In this document: piece by piece, positions 27,247 through 35,803 of the stretch
How positions within the stretch are numbered: position 1 is the first letter of the stretch
How the letters are laid out: every line of letters starts with the position of its first letter
Assembly (NCBI RefSeq): GCF_015694735.1
Contig: NZ_JADQDP010000001.1
Location: 1,364,001 to 1,428,000 of the forward strand
Source: Hymenobacter properus
GTDB lineage: Bacteria > Bacteroidota > Bacteroidia > Cytophagales > Hymenobacteraceae
Direction: 5' to 3'
DNA: 64,000 nt
The notes under the pieces: model-generated
The model's database searches: none
What the model was told of the DNA's origin: nothing
What the model saw: the letters and a program-made list of their open reading frames with translations, nothing else
Made by a program: the position numbers and the translations under genes

Positions 27247-27273
27247 CTATTCGCAGAAAATTTGCAGCAGTCT

Positions 27274-27588
27274 TCAGTCCATGTGGAACACCCGCGCCAG
27301 GGGCTGCACCACCGGGGAATTATCGGGGTTGGTTTCCATCAAGTCGCCCATGTAGGCCCACCAGCGCTGCATGATTTCGGTGCGCGGCAGGTCGTCGGAA
27401 GAGTGGCCGGGCAGGCGCTTCTGCACCGCAAACAGGATGCCGCTGGCGGCATCGAGGTAGATGGAATAGTCGCGGATGCCCGCTTCGTGTAGCAGGGCCG
27501 ACAGTTCGGGCCAGATTTCGTCGTGGCGGCGCTCGTACTCGGCGGCCACGCCGGGCTTGAGCTTCATGGTGAAGGCTATTTCTTCCAT
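27274..27588 (-). CDS. rhaM: L-rhamnose mutarotase RhaM
   Basis: 104 residues, the normal family length. His22 (ERRHDEIWPEL), Tyr41 (RDYSIYLD) and the tryptophan pair at 76-77 (MQRWWAYMGDLM) correspond to known active-site positions, and the C-terminus PLARVFHMD is typical. It interconverts alpha and beta anomers of L-rhamnose so the isomerase receives its preferred form. It is the last gene of the PL22-GH105-GH106-rhaM run, with an inverted repeat between it and GH106. Confidence 0.95.
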   Translation of the reverse strand: MEEIAFTMKLKPGVAAEYERRHDEIWPELSALLHEAGIRDYSIYLDAASGILFAVQKRLPGHSSDDLPRTEIMQRWWAYMGDLMETNPDNSPVVQPLARVFHMD

Positions 27589-27594
27589 ATTCTT

Positions 27595-27682
27595 TAGTTG
27601 TCAGTTGCTCGTTGTCAGTTGTCAGTTACTCATACAGTCTTAGGTCTTCCTAACAACTGACAACGAGCAACTAATAACTAAA
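27595..27682. repeat. inverted repeat of a third family (GTCAGTTG type)
   Basis: TTAGTTGTCAGTTGCTCGTT and its complement AACTGACAACGAGCAACTAA form a long imperfect hairpin with an internal repeated GTCAGTTG. It lies between GH106 and rhaM. Confidence 0.8.
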
Positions 27683-27684
27683 AT

Positions 27685-30525
27685 CTACTGCACCGGGGCG
27701 CCTACCGACGCCGGCGTGAGCGTGACCGGCCCCAGCAGACCCGACTCCAGCGGCTTCCAGCCCTCGGTGGTGAAGAGGCCGTCGGGGCCGCGGTTTTCCT
27801 TAAGCTTGGCGGGCATGTTGGTATTGTAGAAAATCTTCCAGTCGACGTGGTTGCGGTCCAGGTCCTCAATGCGGTTGGCCATCAGGTTGCTTACCGTCAC
27901 GGTGAGGGTGTTGCTGGCCTTGAGCTGGTTTTTGGGCAGGTACACCTGGTAGGCCGGGCCCAGCAGCGTGGCCACGGGCTGGCCGTTGAGCTGCACGCGG
28001 GCGCTCTGGGCCACGCGGCCCAGGTCGAGCAGGAAGCCGTCGGCGGTGCCTTGCGGCAGGGCGAAGGTGGTGGTGTAGCTGGCCGCGCCCGAGAACTTCT
28101 TGCCGGCCTCGCCCAAGTTCGTCCACGAAGTCAATTCCTTGAGCTGCTGCTTGGCCGGCAGTTCGGGGCCGCCCGAAACGAAGCTAAGGTCCCAGGGCGT
28201 GGAGAGGGCCTGGGGCGTGGCGGTGAGGGTAAGGTAGGGATATACCGGGCCGGTGGCGGTGGCCTCGTTGGTGTCTAGCAGGCAGGTTTCGCCGGGCGCC
28301 AGCTGCACGTACACTTCGGGAGTGCCCTGGGCTGTGGGGCGTAAGGTGGCCAGCCCGGCCTGCTCGGTCATGGGGTTGAAGAGAGTGGCCGATTTGGCGG
28401 CGGTGGCCAGCGGCACCCAGGCGGCCACGGGCTTCTCGCCCCAGTTGGCCAGGAAGTAGGTATGGCCGCCCTCGTGGCGGCGGCGAATGAATTCCAATCC
28501 ATTGTCCACCAGTGTTTCGCGCTTCACGCCGGCTTGGGTCAGCAGCTGGCTCACGTCGGCGCCTAGCAGCACGCGTCCCTTGCCCACGGTGGCTTGGCGC
28601 ACACCGTCTTTGGCGTCTTTGAATTTGAACTGGGCCAGCAGCTTCTGGAAGTTGACGCGGCGGTTTTCGAGGTTGCCGAGGCCGGGCACGTCGGCGGGTG
28701 CCTGGTTTTGCAGCACGATGGTGGCGCCGTTCTGGGCCAGGCGCAGCAGGCTTTCCAGCGTGAGCAGCGGCATGAGGTGGGCGTCGGGCACGAGCAACGT
28801 TTGGTAGCGGGCGCCGCCGCTGGTGAGCAGGGCGGCGCCGTCGTTTTTCACCTGCTGCACCTGCTTGTCGGAAATGAAATCGTAGCCGTAGCCCTTGGCC
28901 AACAGTAGCTCGCTGGTGCCTTCAACGGGCATGCCTTTGAAGCCATGCTCGATGCCGTCGAAGTGCTGGAGCAGCACCTTGCCCGGCCGGGTGTAAGCGT
29001 CGGACTGCGGCAGGTAGAGCAGCACATCGTTGCTGGGCTGGCCGGCTTGCAGGAAGCTTTGGGCACGGGCCGTGTACTGGTTTAGCTTGCCAAAATCCGT
29101 CCAGAACGGGTTTTGCGGATTGAACTCCACAGCGGCGTAGAACAGCCACCCGGGCCACTTGGCGGCCGGCGGCGAGTAGGCCGTGCCGTGGTAAAACACG
29201 TGGTTGACGCCCCCAAGCAGCATGCGGTCGATGGCCTTTTTAATGTCGCTCAGCTTGCTCAAGAAATGGTCATTCTCCCAGGTCGCCGTTTCGGCCGAGG
29301 CCAGCGGCTTGCCCGTGACGTGCGCGGCCGACGAGGCGAACTTGATGCGCGTGAGGTTCTCCCCTTCCGTTTCCGGAATGTCGGTGGCGGCGTATAAGTC
29401 CAGGATGTTGGCCGGCGAGCCGTGGGCTTGGTTGCGAATCAGGGCGTCGTGGGTTTTGGCCCAGGCGCCCCAGGTTTTGGTGTAGTTTTCGAGCAGCAGC
29501 TCCGAGATGGTTTCGCGGTAGTCAGTCAGCACGCGCTGGTTTTCGTCCTCGCTGGCTTTGCCAAACAGCGCGGGCAGGTGCTGGCGCAGGTCGTAGCCCC
29601 GACGCCGGCTGAACTCAGCCAGCATTGCCGGCGTCCAGTTGGCTTCGCCCTGGGCGTCGTCTACCTCGTAGGAGTCGTTGAAAAACGCGCGAATGGGCTT
29701 TACATCGTGGCCCTTGAAGGCTTTATCGAAGTAAGCCAAATAGTGGTCGGTGGCCGGCTTGGACAGGTGGTCGATGACGTCCCCTTCGCCGCCCGGGCCC
29801 GCGCGCTCCACCTGCTTGCCGTGCCAGCCCTGAAACAGGGCGTACAGCGTCCAGGTGCCGCCGGCCGGAGCCGTCCAGGTCAGCTTGCCTTTAAGGTCTA
29901 CTTTGGTGGTGAGGTCGAGGGTTTCGCCTTTGTCCGAATAGGCAATCAACGTTTGCAGGGGCAGCGGCTTTTCGAAGCGCACCTGGTCGAGGGCCAGCGT
30001 CTGCAGGTTCTTGTTGGTCGCCACGGGGTCTGAAAGCTGCTTTAGGTCCACCTTGTGGCCCACGGCGTTGGCAATGGGCTTCTGCATGAACGTAACCGGC
30101 TCGGCCAGGCTGGCGCCGCCCTTCACCTCAAATGTTTTGTAGGCAACGTACTTGGAAGCATCGGCCGGCGCCACCCAAGGGCCACCAAACGGCCAGCCCG
30201 AGGCCTGCGCCATGTCGATGCCCAGCCCCAACCGGTTGGCCTCGGTGAGCGTGTGCGAGAGCATGTCCATCCACTTCGGCGAAAGGAAATCGATGAACTG
30301 GCTTTCGGCCCCCTTCACGCCGTAAATCGTGGTGATTTCCATGCCACCGAGGCCGGCTTTCTGGTACTCGGTGAGCAGGTGAGTGAGGTCGGCCTTGTTC
30401 ACGGCGCTGCCCTCCCACCACCAGCGCGTCCAAGGCTTGGTTTGCTGGGTGATGGCGGGCCATTTGGGGGCCTGCGCCTGGGCGGTGAGCGAGGCAAGGA
30501 GGAGAAGGGCGAGGGAGCGTTTCAT
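27685..30525 (-). CDS. GH106 alpha-L-rhamnosidase
   Basis: 946 residues with a signal peptide (MKRSLALLLLASLTAQAQ). The N-terminus has the GH106 signature PWTRWWWEGSAVNKADLTH and GGMEITTIYG, then GLGIDMAQASGWPFGGPWV. The long catalytic region is followed by a C-terminal galactose-binding-like beta-sandwich (about 830-946). GH106 enzymes release terminal alpha-L-rhamnose from rhamnogalacturonan oligosaccharides and side chains, supplying RhaT. The start at 30525 gives the signal peptide; the few upstream residues come from the adjoining DIR. Confidence 0.9.
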   Translation of the reverse strand: MKRSLALLLLASLTAQAQAPKWPAITQQTKPWTRWWWEGSAVNKADLTHLLTEYQKAGLGGMEITTIYGVKGAESQFIDFLSPKWMDMLSHTLTEANRLGLGIDMAQASGWPFGGPWVAPADASKYVAYKTFEVKGGASLAEPVTFMQKPIANAVGHKVDLKQLSDPVATNKNLQTLALDQVRFEKPLPLQTLIAYSDKGETLDLTTKVDLKGKLTWTAPAGGTWTLYALFQGWHGKQVERAGPGGEGDVIDHLSKPATDHYLAYFDKAFKGHDVKPIRAFFNDSYEVDDAQGEANWTPAMLAEFSRRRGYDLRQHLPALFGKASEDENQRVLTDYRETISELLLENYTKTWGAWAKTHDALIRNQAHGSPANILDLYAATDIPETEGENLTRIKFASSAAHVTGKPLASAETATWENDHFLSKLSDIKKAIDRMLLGGVNHVFYHGTAYSPPAAKWPGWLFYAAVEFNPQNPFWTDFGKLNQYTARAQSFLQAGQPSNDVLLYLPQSDAYTRPGKVLLQHFDGIEHGFKGMPVEGTSELLLAKGYGYDFISDKQVQQVKNDGAALLTSGGARYQTLLVPDAHLMPLLTLESLLRLAQNGATIVLQNQAPADVPGLGNLENRRVNFQKLLAQFKFKDAKDGVRQATVGKGRVLLGADVSQLLTQAGVKRETLVDNGLEFIRRRHEGGHTYFLANWGEKPVAAWVPLATAAKSATLFNPMTEQAGLATLRPTAQGTPEVYVQLAPGETCLLDTNEATATGPVYPYLTLTATPQALSTPWDLSFVSGGPELPAKQQLKELTSWTNLGEAGKKFSGAASYTTTFALPQGTADGFLLDLGRVAQSARVQLNGQPVATLLGPAYQVYLPKNQLKASNTLTVTVSNLMANRIEDLDRNHVDWKIFYNTNMPAKLKENRGPDGLFTTEGWKPLESGLLGPVTLTPASVGAPVQ

Positions 30526-30530
30526 GTAGA

Positions 30531-30646
30531 AGAACGTCATGCAGAGCGCAGCGAAGCATCTCGCGTGCAGCAGTAATTAAGGCAGTTCCAACGATTGAAT
30601 TAGTGGCGGCACGCGAGATGCTTCGCTGCGCTCTGCATGACGTTCT
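30531..30646. repeat. DIR, AGAACGTCATGCAGAG variant
   Basis: Arms AGAACGTCATGCAGAGCGCA and the complement ending GCATGACGTTCT. It overlaps the last two bases of the GH105 gene and lies before GH106, inside a likely operon. Confidence 0.88.
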
Positions 30647-31778
30647 ACTTCAGCTTATAAACCTCACTGCCGGCCAGCAGGAAGCAGCCCAGGCCGTAGT
30701 CTTCAAAGTCGGGCTTGCTGGTGTAGCTCACGGGCTGGCCGTCTTTGGGCTCCTTGCCGGTGCCCTGCACGTAGCCCAGGAAGCCGTCTTTGTGAATGCA
30801 GTCCTTCACCATGCCTTGCCAGGCTTTGGCGATGATGGGCTCGTACTGCTTGCGGTCGAGCAGGCCGTTGTTGAGGCCCCAGGCCATGCCGTAGGTGAAG
30901 AGGGCGGTGCCGCTCATCTCCTTGCCGCCGAAGTGGTTGGCATCGTGCAGGCTCACGTTCCAGAAGCCGTCGGGGCGCTGCAGGGGCGGCAGGGCCTGCA
31001 TCATGGCCAGGTACATTTGCTCGTACTCGGCGCGGTGCGGGGCGTCTTTGGGCATCACCTCCAGCACGCGCACCATGGCCGCCACCACCCAGCCGTTGCC
31101 GCGGCTCCAGTAGCAGTCTTCGCCGTTGGGCTCCTTGTAGGGCGGCACAAAATCCTTATCGCGCCACCACAGCTTGTCCTGCGGGTTGTAGAGGCCGTTG
31201 CCGCCCTCGCGGGTTTTCGAGTGGTTGTAGATGGCGTACATCTTCTCATAATAGGCGTTGTCCTTCGTGATAACGCCTAGCTTGGCAAACACCGGCATGG
31301 CCATTTGCAGGGCGTCAATCCAGTTCCAGTCGTCCGCTTTCTCGCTGGCCACCATGTTGTCTACGGCCGCTTTGATGTCGTGCAGGCGCTCGGGCTTGGG
31401 GTCAATCTGGTAGAGTTCCAGATAGGTTTGGCCGGCGCACTGGTTGTCGGCATTGCGGTCCGTGGTGCCGTTGCGGATGCCCCACTGGTGCTTCTGGCCC
31501 CAGTCCACGGCGTAGTCGTAGTAGCGCGCCTGCTTGTCGGTGCGGTAGAGGGCCATCAGGCCTTCGTAGTACACGGCACGCGTCCAGATGTGGCTGGGGC
31601 GGGTTTTGTTGGTCACAATTTCCTTGCCCGTGTCCGGCCACTTCTTCATGAAGTAGTCGTTGGTGAGCGTCATGCTTTTGAGCACGGCTTTTTTCTTGGG
31701 CAGCTTCTGGGCCGCGGCGGGCTGGGCCAGCAGCAGGGCGGCGCAAAAGCAAGCGGCGAGGGTGGTTTTTAGGGGCAT
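30645..31778 (-). CDS. GH105 unsaturated rhamnogalacturonyl hydrolase
   Basis: 377 residues with a signal peptide (MPLKTTLAACFCAALLLAQP). The (alpha/alpha)6 barrel pattern of YteR-type enzymes is visible: DWGQKHQWGIRNGTTDRNADNQCAGQTYLELY, WNWIDALQMAMPVFAKLG (the Asp after WI is the likely catalytic residue) and WSRGNGWVVAAMVRVLE. It removes the 4,5-unsaturated galacturonyl group left by rhamnogalacturonan lyases, exposing the next rhamnose. ATG 31778 is preferred over the GTG at 31796 because the signal peptide then starts with a charged residue. Confidence 0.92.
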   Translation of the reverse strand: MPLKTTLAACFCAALLLAQPAAAQKLPKKKAVLKSMTLTNDYFMKKWPDTGKEIVTNKTRPSHIWTRAVYYEGLMALYRTDKQARYYDYAVDWGQKHQWGIRNGTTDRNADNQCAGQTYLELYQIDPKPERLHDIKAAVDNMVASEKADDWNWIDALQMAMPVFAKLGVITKDNAYYEKMYAIYNHSKTREGGNGLYNPQDKLWWRDKDFVPPYKEPNGEDCYWSRGNGWVVAAMVRVLEVMPKDAPHRAEYEQMYLAMMQALPPLQRPDGFWNVSLHDANHFGGKEMSGTALFTYGMAWGLNNGLLDRKQYEPIIAKAWQGMVKDCIHKDGFLGYVQGTGKEPKDGQPVSYTSKPDFEDYGLGCFLLAGSEVYKLK

Positions 31779-31812
31779 GGGGGTTGTGCGTTTCACTCTC
31801 GACCATCAGCCG

Positions 31813-31907
31813 GTCATGCAGAGCGCAGCGAAGCATCTCGCTGGGGAAGTAGTCAATCAAATTAATGCGTTGCGCACGCGAGATGCTTCGCTGCGCGCTG
31901 CTGACGT
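31813..31907. repeat. DIR, GTCATGCAGAG variant, degenerate
   Basis: Left arm GTCATGCAGAGCGCAGCGAA; the right arm has drifted (GCGCGCTGCTGACG). It lies between the PL22 and GH105 genes. Confidence 0.82.
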
Positions 31908-31908
31908 T

Positions 31909-33132
31909 TTAGGAAGCCTTCTTCTCCACCTCCACGGCGTACACCTGCTCGGAGCCCTCAAAGTTGGCCCGAAAAACAATCCACTTGCCATCGGGCGTGA
32001 AGTGGACGTTGGGTTCCAGCTTATAGCCGTGGGCTTTCATGTTCACCAGGCGCTCGGTGAGGAACTTGTCGCCTTCGGGCCGGAAAAGGTTAATCCACAT
32101 GCCGTCGGGGGCTTTGGCCACCTGGCCGGCGTCGCCGCCGTCGCCAGCGAAAAGCTTCTGGTCGGGCGAGATGTTGAAGTGGATGGACCAGTCGTTGCGG
32201 TCCATCTGGTAGGCGCGTTCCTGGCCGGTTTTCACGTCGGTGCCGCCCAGGTAAAACGTGACGCTGCGCGGCTTCTGCATGTCGAACCAGATGGTTTTGC
32301 CGTCGGGGCTGAAGAACTCGTGGCCCGCGATTTCGCCATCCACCGTGCGCTTGTGCACCAGCTTCACGGCCTTAGTTTTGGTATTGATGTGCCAGATGCG
32401 GTCCACCTTGTGCCAGGGGCCCTCGTGGCAAAACATCAGCAAATCGGGGTCGGTGGGCGAAAACTGCACGTGGTTCAGCCAGGCATTGTCGGTAAATAGC
32501 TTGTCGACCCGTCCCTTGCCGTCGGTGCTCACCGTGAACAGCGTGCGCGGCAGCTTGGCCTCGTAGATGCGGTTGAAGAAGTCGCTCTTGGCCGGGTACT
32601 GGCGGTAAATCTCCTTTTCCGCATCAGAGCCCAGGGCGCCGCCCAGCTGGGTTTCATCAGCGTTGAGCGAAGTGATGTCGGCCTTGAAATCGGCGGGGAA
32701 CACGAACACGCGGCGGGTTTTCTTGCTGTCCACGCTGGTGGCGTACACGGTGTCCTGCACCTGGTAGAACACCTCGCGCCGCTTGCGGCCCACAATCTCG
32801 CCCTTCACCTGCTTGAAGTAGCGCGTCAGCGGCTCGGTTTGGCGGGTTTTCAGGTTCAGCAGGCGCAGCTGGTGGCCCCGGTCGTCGGTGTGGTAAATCA
32901 CCATCAAATCCTCATTGCCCTTGCCCTTCACAAACGGGTTGTTGTGGAAGTAAAAGCTGGCGTTGTCGCCATCCTGTTGGGTGAGGCGCACCACCTTGTG
33001 GCCGGTGTCGGCATCAATCCATTCGGCAGCGGGCATGGGCTTCTGCGCGCCCGTAACCAGCTTGGTCTGGGCGTGGCCGGCCAGGCTGAGCAGCAGGCCG
33101 CCGGCAATAGGCAAGTAGCGGTTGGTTTTCAT
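31909..33132 (-). CDS. oligogalacturonide lyase-like protein (PL22 family)
   Basis: 407 residues with a signal peptide (MKTNRYLPIAGGLLLSLAGHAQ). A seven-bladed propeller with TolB-like repeats shows family residues in FYFHNNPF, HVQFSPTDPDLLMFCHEGPW, AGHEFFSPDGKTIWFD, WSIHFNISPDQ and NVHFTPDGKW; several of these histidines bind the metal in PL22. It cleaves short unsaturated or saturated oligogalacturonides by beta-elimination. The start at 33132 was chosen for the signal peptide. It heads the PL22-GH105-GH106-rhaM run and has a direct-repeat operator 56-70 bp upstream. Confidence 0.88.
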   Translation of the reverse strand: MKTNRYLPIAGGLLLSLAGHAQTKLVTGAQKPMPAAEWIDADTGHKVVRLTQQDGDNASFYFHNNPFVKGKGNEDLMVIYHTDDRGHQLRLLNLKTRQTEPLTRYFKQVKGEIVGRKRREVFYQVQDTVYATSVDSKKTRRVFVFPADFKADITSLNADETQLGGALGSDAEKEIYRQYPAKSDFFNRIYEAKLPRTLFTVSTDGKGRVDKLFTDNAWLNHVQFSPTDPDLLMFCHEGPWHKVDRIWHINTKTKAVKLVHKRTVDGEIAGHEFFSPDGKTIWFDMQKPRSVTFYLGGTDVKTGQERAYQMDRNDWSIHFNISPDQKLFAGDGGDAGQVAKAPDGMWINLFRPEGDKFLTERLVNMKAHGYKLEPNVHFTPDGKWIVFRANFEGSEQVYAVEVEKKAS

Positions 33133-33157
33133 GGGGTGGGAATGGAGGTAAGCACCC

Positions 33158-33202
33158 GCAAGAACTTGCCGGCCTTTGCCCAAACCTTCCTGTACTCTTC
33201 GG
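33158..33202 (-). promoter_or_regulatory. operator-promoter of the PL22-GH105-GH106-rhaM run
   Basis: On the minus strand CCGAAGAGTACAGGA (33202-33188) with AGGTTTGG after it; the expected -7 position (33165-33158, GTTCTTGC) is a poor match. The first half-site is degenerate (CCGAA) while the second is perfect. Confidence 0.5.
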
Positions 33203-33369
33203 TGGTGTTGCTGGAGGCCCCTTGAAACCACAGTGCCAACGACAGTACGCCCGGTGATTGGCGAACAGTGCCACTGGCAACGAGAAGCTCAGGCAGATTA
33301 GTTAAGCTGGTCCGATTGTTACCTTGCCGCAGCCTGGTTGCTAATTCGCTTCATCCTTCTCTTTCTGCT

Positions 33370-34128
33370 ATGAACCGTCGCCTTTTATTTCTTCCGGCAG
33401 CCCTCACCGGCGCATTAAACTTGGCGGGGGGACGTGCCCAAGCCCAGCTGCGCGTCAGCGTTGGCCCCACCCTGGGCCTGAATGTGACCACGGCCCCGTA
33501 TTTCGAAAGGCGGTCCTTTGCCACCACCCATACCCAAGGGGTTGAGGCTGGCATCCAAGCTTACATTGGCCAGAACCATTGGGAACTGCAGCCCGCATTG
33601 CTCTTTTCGCAAAAAGGGTTTGGCATCAACGATAACTACACCGAGGAAAGTGCGGGGCAAACCACCATCATTGTGACCAAAAGCACCTACCGGCTCAACT
33701 ACCTCACGTTGCCGCTAAACCTGGCCTACAACCAGCGGGCCGACGGCCAGGGCTTCTGCCTTTTTGCGGGCAGCTACGCCGGGGTGCTGCTTGGTGGCAC
33801 CTATTCAAATGGCATCAGCTACTCTGTCCGCACCCCGCGTTCCGCCTCGGGCGGCTATTCGGAGTTTTCGGGGCCAGTAGCCGGGGGCGACTACTTCTCT
33901 AACACCTTCGGCGACAAGGCCTACTATTGCCGACGCTTCGATTTCGGCGTGCAAGGCGGCCTGGGCTATCGGCACGGTCCCCTGTTGGTGCAGGCGGGCT
34001 ATAGCTTAGGCCTGCGCAACCTTGGGGCCGACTTCCAACTCGGCAATGGCTCGACAGTGGACGGTCCTACTTTCCGAAATCGGGCTTTTCAGGCCTCCTT
34101 TGCCTACTTGTTTTCCTTCACAAAATAG
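33370..34128 (+). CDS. outer-membrane beta-barrel protein, PorT-like
   Basis: 252 residues with a signal peptide (MNRRLLFLPAALTGALNLAG, cleaved near AQAQ). Alternating hydrophobic strands (LRVSVGPTLGLNVTTAP, GIQAYIGQNHWELQPALLFSQKGFG, YRLNYLTLPLNLAYN, YAGVLLGGTY) and a final phenylalanine-rich strand AFQASFAYLFSF fit an outer-membrane barrel of the PorT/OmpA-like type common in Bacteroidota. Function and partner are unknown. It is divergent from the PL22 gene; no operator repeat points at it. Confidence 0.8.
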   Translation: MNRRLLFLPAALTGALNLAGGRAQAQLRVSVGPTLGLNVTTAPYFERRSFATTHTQGVEAGIQAYIGQNHWELQPALLFSQKGFGINDNYTEESAGQTTIIVTKSTYRLNYLTLPLNLAYNQRADGQGFCLFAGSYAGVLLGGTYSNGISYSVRTPRSASGGYSEFSGPVAGGDYFSNTFGDKAYYCRRFDFGVQGGLGYRHGPLLVQAGYSLGLRNLGADFQLGNGSTVDGPTFRNRAFQASFAYLFSFTK

Positions 34129-34165
34129 CGGGTTGCTTATTGCCGGCTGGTCCCCGGCCCTATGT

Positions 34166-35641
34166 TTAGCTGCCGCAGCCGCCACAGCCGCCGCAGCCAC
34201 CTTCGCAGCCGCTGCTGCCGCAGCCCGAGCCGCCGCTGTCGCCGCTATCTGAGCTGGGTGGGGGCGCCAGGCTAGCAGCCACTGCGCCCATGCCCCACCT
34301 CCGCAGCTCAGCCACCCCGAAGAAGGCCACCGAAACAGCCACCAAGTGCCCCGACACTGGGCCGCCGCTGCGGCGCTGCGCCACTTGGTCAGCACGCACT
34401 TCTGGGATGAAGCGCTGCAGCAGGCGCGTGCCGCAGCCGGTGGCCCACGCCTCCGCGGCGGTCCGGTAGCTCCATGCCAGCACGGCGAGCACAAGCAACG
34501 ACGCACACAGCAACCCCACGGGCCGGTCCCGGTGCAGGCCCACTCCTATTTTGGCTAGACCGAAAAGGCTCAAGCCGAGCGCCGCCAGGAGCGGTATGCG
34601 ATTGAGCTGCTTGCGCCGGGCTGGCGGCAGCAGCAAACCTTTGGCTTCCAGGGCGGCATCGAGGGCTTGCAGGGCCGCTACGTTGGGGTTAGCGGCCTGC
34701 TTCAGCAGCGCATCCAGTTCGGTGCTGCCGTCCGGCCGAATCAAATCCCACACGGTACGCTCGTAGGGCTCGGCGGGCGGGGCGGCGTCGGTACGCCTGA
34801 TTTGGCGCCCGGACATTAGCTCGGCGTGGCCGGTGCTGACTAGCGCAGCAATGGCGTTTTCGGCCACCAGCTGGCCGCGGCCGCTTAAGCGGACCAGCTC
34901 GTAGGTGCCGAGCGGGGCGCCGGCGTAGTCGGTTTCGGGTCCGCGCCCGGCACGCCGCAGCCACCACACCACGGGCACCAGCAGCAGGGCCAGCCCCCAG
35001 AACAGCGTCAGAAACTCCGGTCCGTACCAGTTCAGCGGGTTCAGGGGCGTGCGCGCGCCACAGCCCAGCAGCCCCAGCATCGCCAGGAGCCCCAGCTCCA
35101 CACGCCCGTTGGGCCGCCGAAACGGCCACCGCGGCCGCGGCAGCAGCCAGTGCTTCCGCAGGTTGATGCGCCGAAAGTGCGGCGCCTCGCCAAATCGCAC
35201 CGCTGCTTCGGGCCAGATGTCGGCCGGCGGCAGGGTTCCAAAAGCGGCCGTGTAAGAGTTTAGCGTGCGGGCGTACCAATCTTCAAACTTCTGGCCCTCG
35301 GCCGCCCCGCCCCGGGTGGGCCCGTGGTGCAGCGGGAAGCCCAACACCTGCCCGCACAGCTCGTCCCAATACGAACGGGTGTAGACGAGGTGCAGGTGCC
35401 AAGCCTGGTCCACTTCGTCGGAAGGCGTGACCGGGTGCCCGCAGGTAGCGGCCAGAAAGAGGAATTTCTTGTACTCCAGCACCACCCGGTGGGCGAAATC
35501 CACGGGCCAGCCATTGTCGCGGGCCAAGCGCCGGGAGAAGGAGAGCGAAGCCCCGCCGTCGAGGTCAAGGGCTTGTAGTCGGGCCCACAGTTGGGCCAGG
35601 GCTGCGTGGTTCCCTGCAGCGCTTTCAGCTAGTTTTTTCAA
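34166..35641 (-). CDS. membrane protein with DUF1399-like N-terminus, TIGR04222 core and Gly/Cys-rich tail
   Basis: 491 residues. Residues about 20-150 match the glycine-rich-domain-protein (DUF1399) pattern: YKKFLFLAATCGHPVTPSDEVDQAWHLHLVYTRSYW. Two hydrophobic segments near 188-235 are followed by the TIGR04222 region (TYELVRLSGRGQLVAENAIAALVSTGHAEL). A second membrane pair lies near 350-390. The tail is almost only Gly, Ser and Cys (GCGSSGCEGGCGGCGGCGS), typical for this family and possibly metal-binding. No function is known. It is convergent with the barrel gene. Confidence 0.75.
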   Translation of the reverse strand: MKKLAESAAGNHAALAQLWARLQALDLDGGASLSFSRRLARDNGWPVDFAHRVVLEYKKFLFLAATCGHPVTPSDEVDQAWHLHLVYTRSYWDELCGQVLGFPLHHGPTRGGAAEGQKFEDWYARTLNSYTAAFGTLPPADIWPEAAVRFGEAPHFRRINLRKHWLLPRPRWPFRRPNGRVELGLLAMLGLLGCGARTPLNPLNWYGPEFLTLFWGLALLLVPVVWWLRRAGRGPETDYAGAPLGTYELVRLSGRGQLVAENAIAALVSTGHAELMSGRQIRRTDAAPPAEPYERTVWDLIRPDGSTELDALLKQAANPNVAALQALDAALEAKGLLLPPARRKQLNRIPLLAALGLSLFGLAKIGVGLHRDRPVGLLCASLLVLAVLAWSYRTAAEAWATGCGTRLLQRFIPEVRADQVAQRRSGGPVSGHLVAVSVAFFGVAELRRWGMGAVAASLAPPPSSDSGDSGGSGCGSSGCEGGCGGCGGCGS

Positions 35642-35803
35642 CGCTTCAAAAGTAAGGGCCTTATACTATTCCTTTCGAAAAACCACGCTTTAAAACCCAA
35701 AGCAACAATAAGATAATATAGCCCCCACGCATTCGCGCCAACGCCGACAATCGGCAGCATGCAGGTGCCATTTCTTTAGCCCCAAGCCAGCCGCCAAACG
35801 CTG

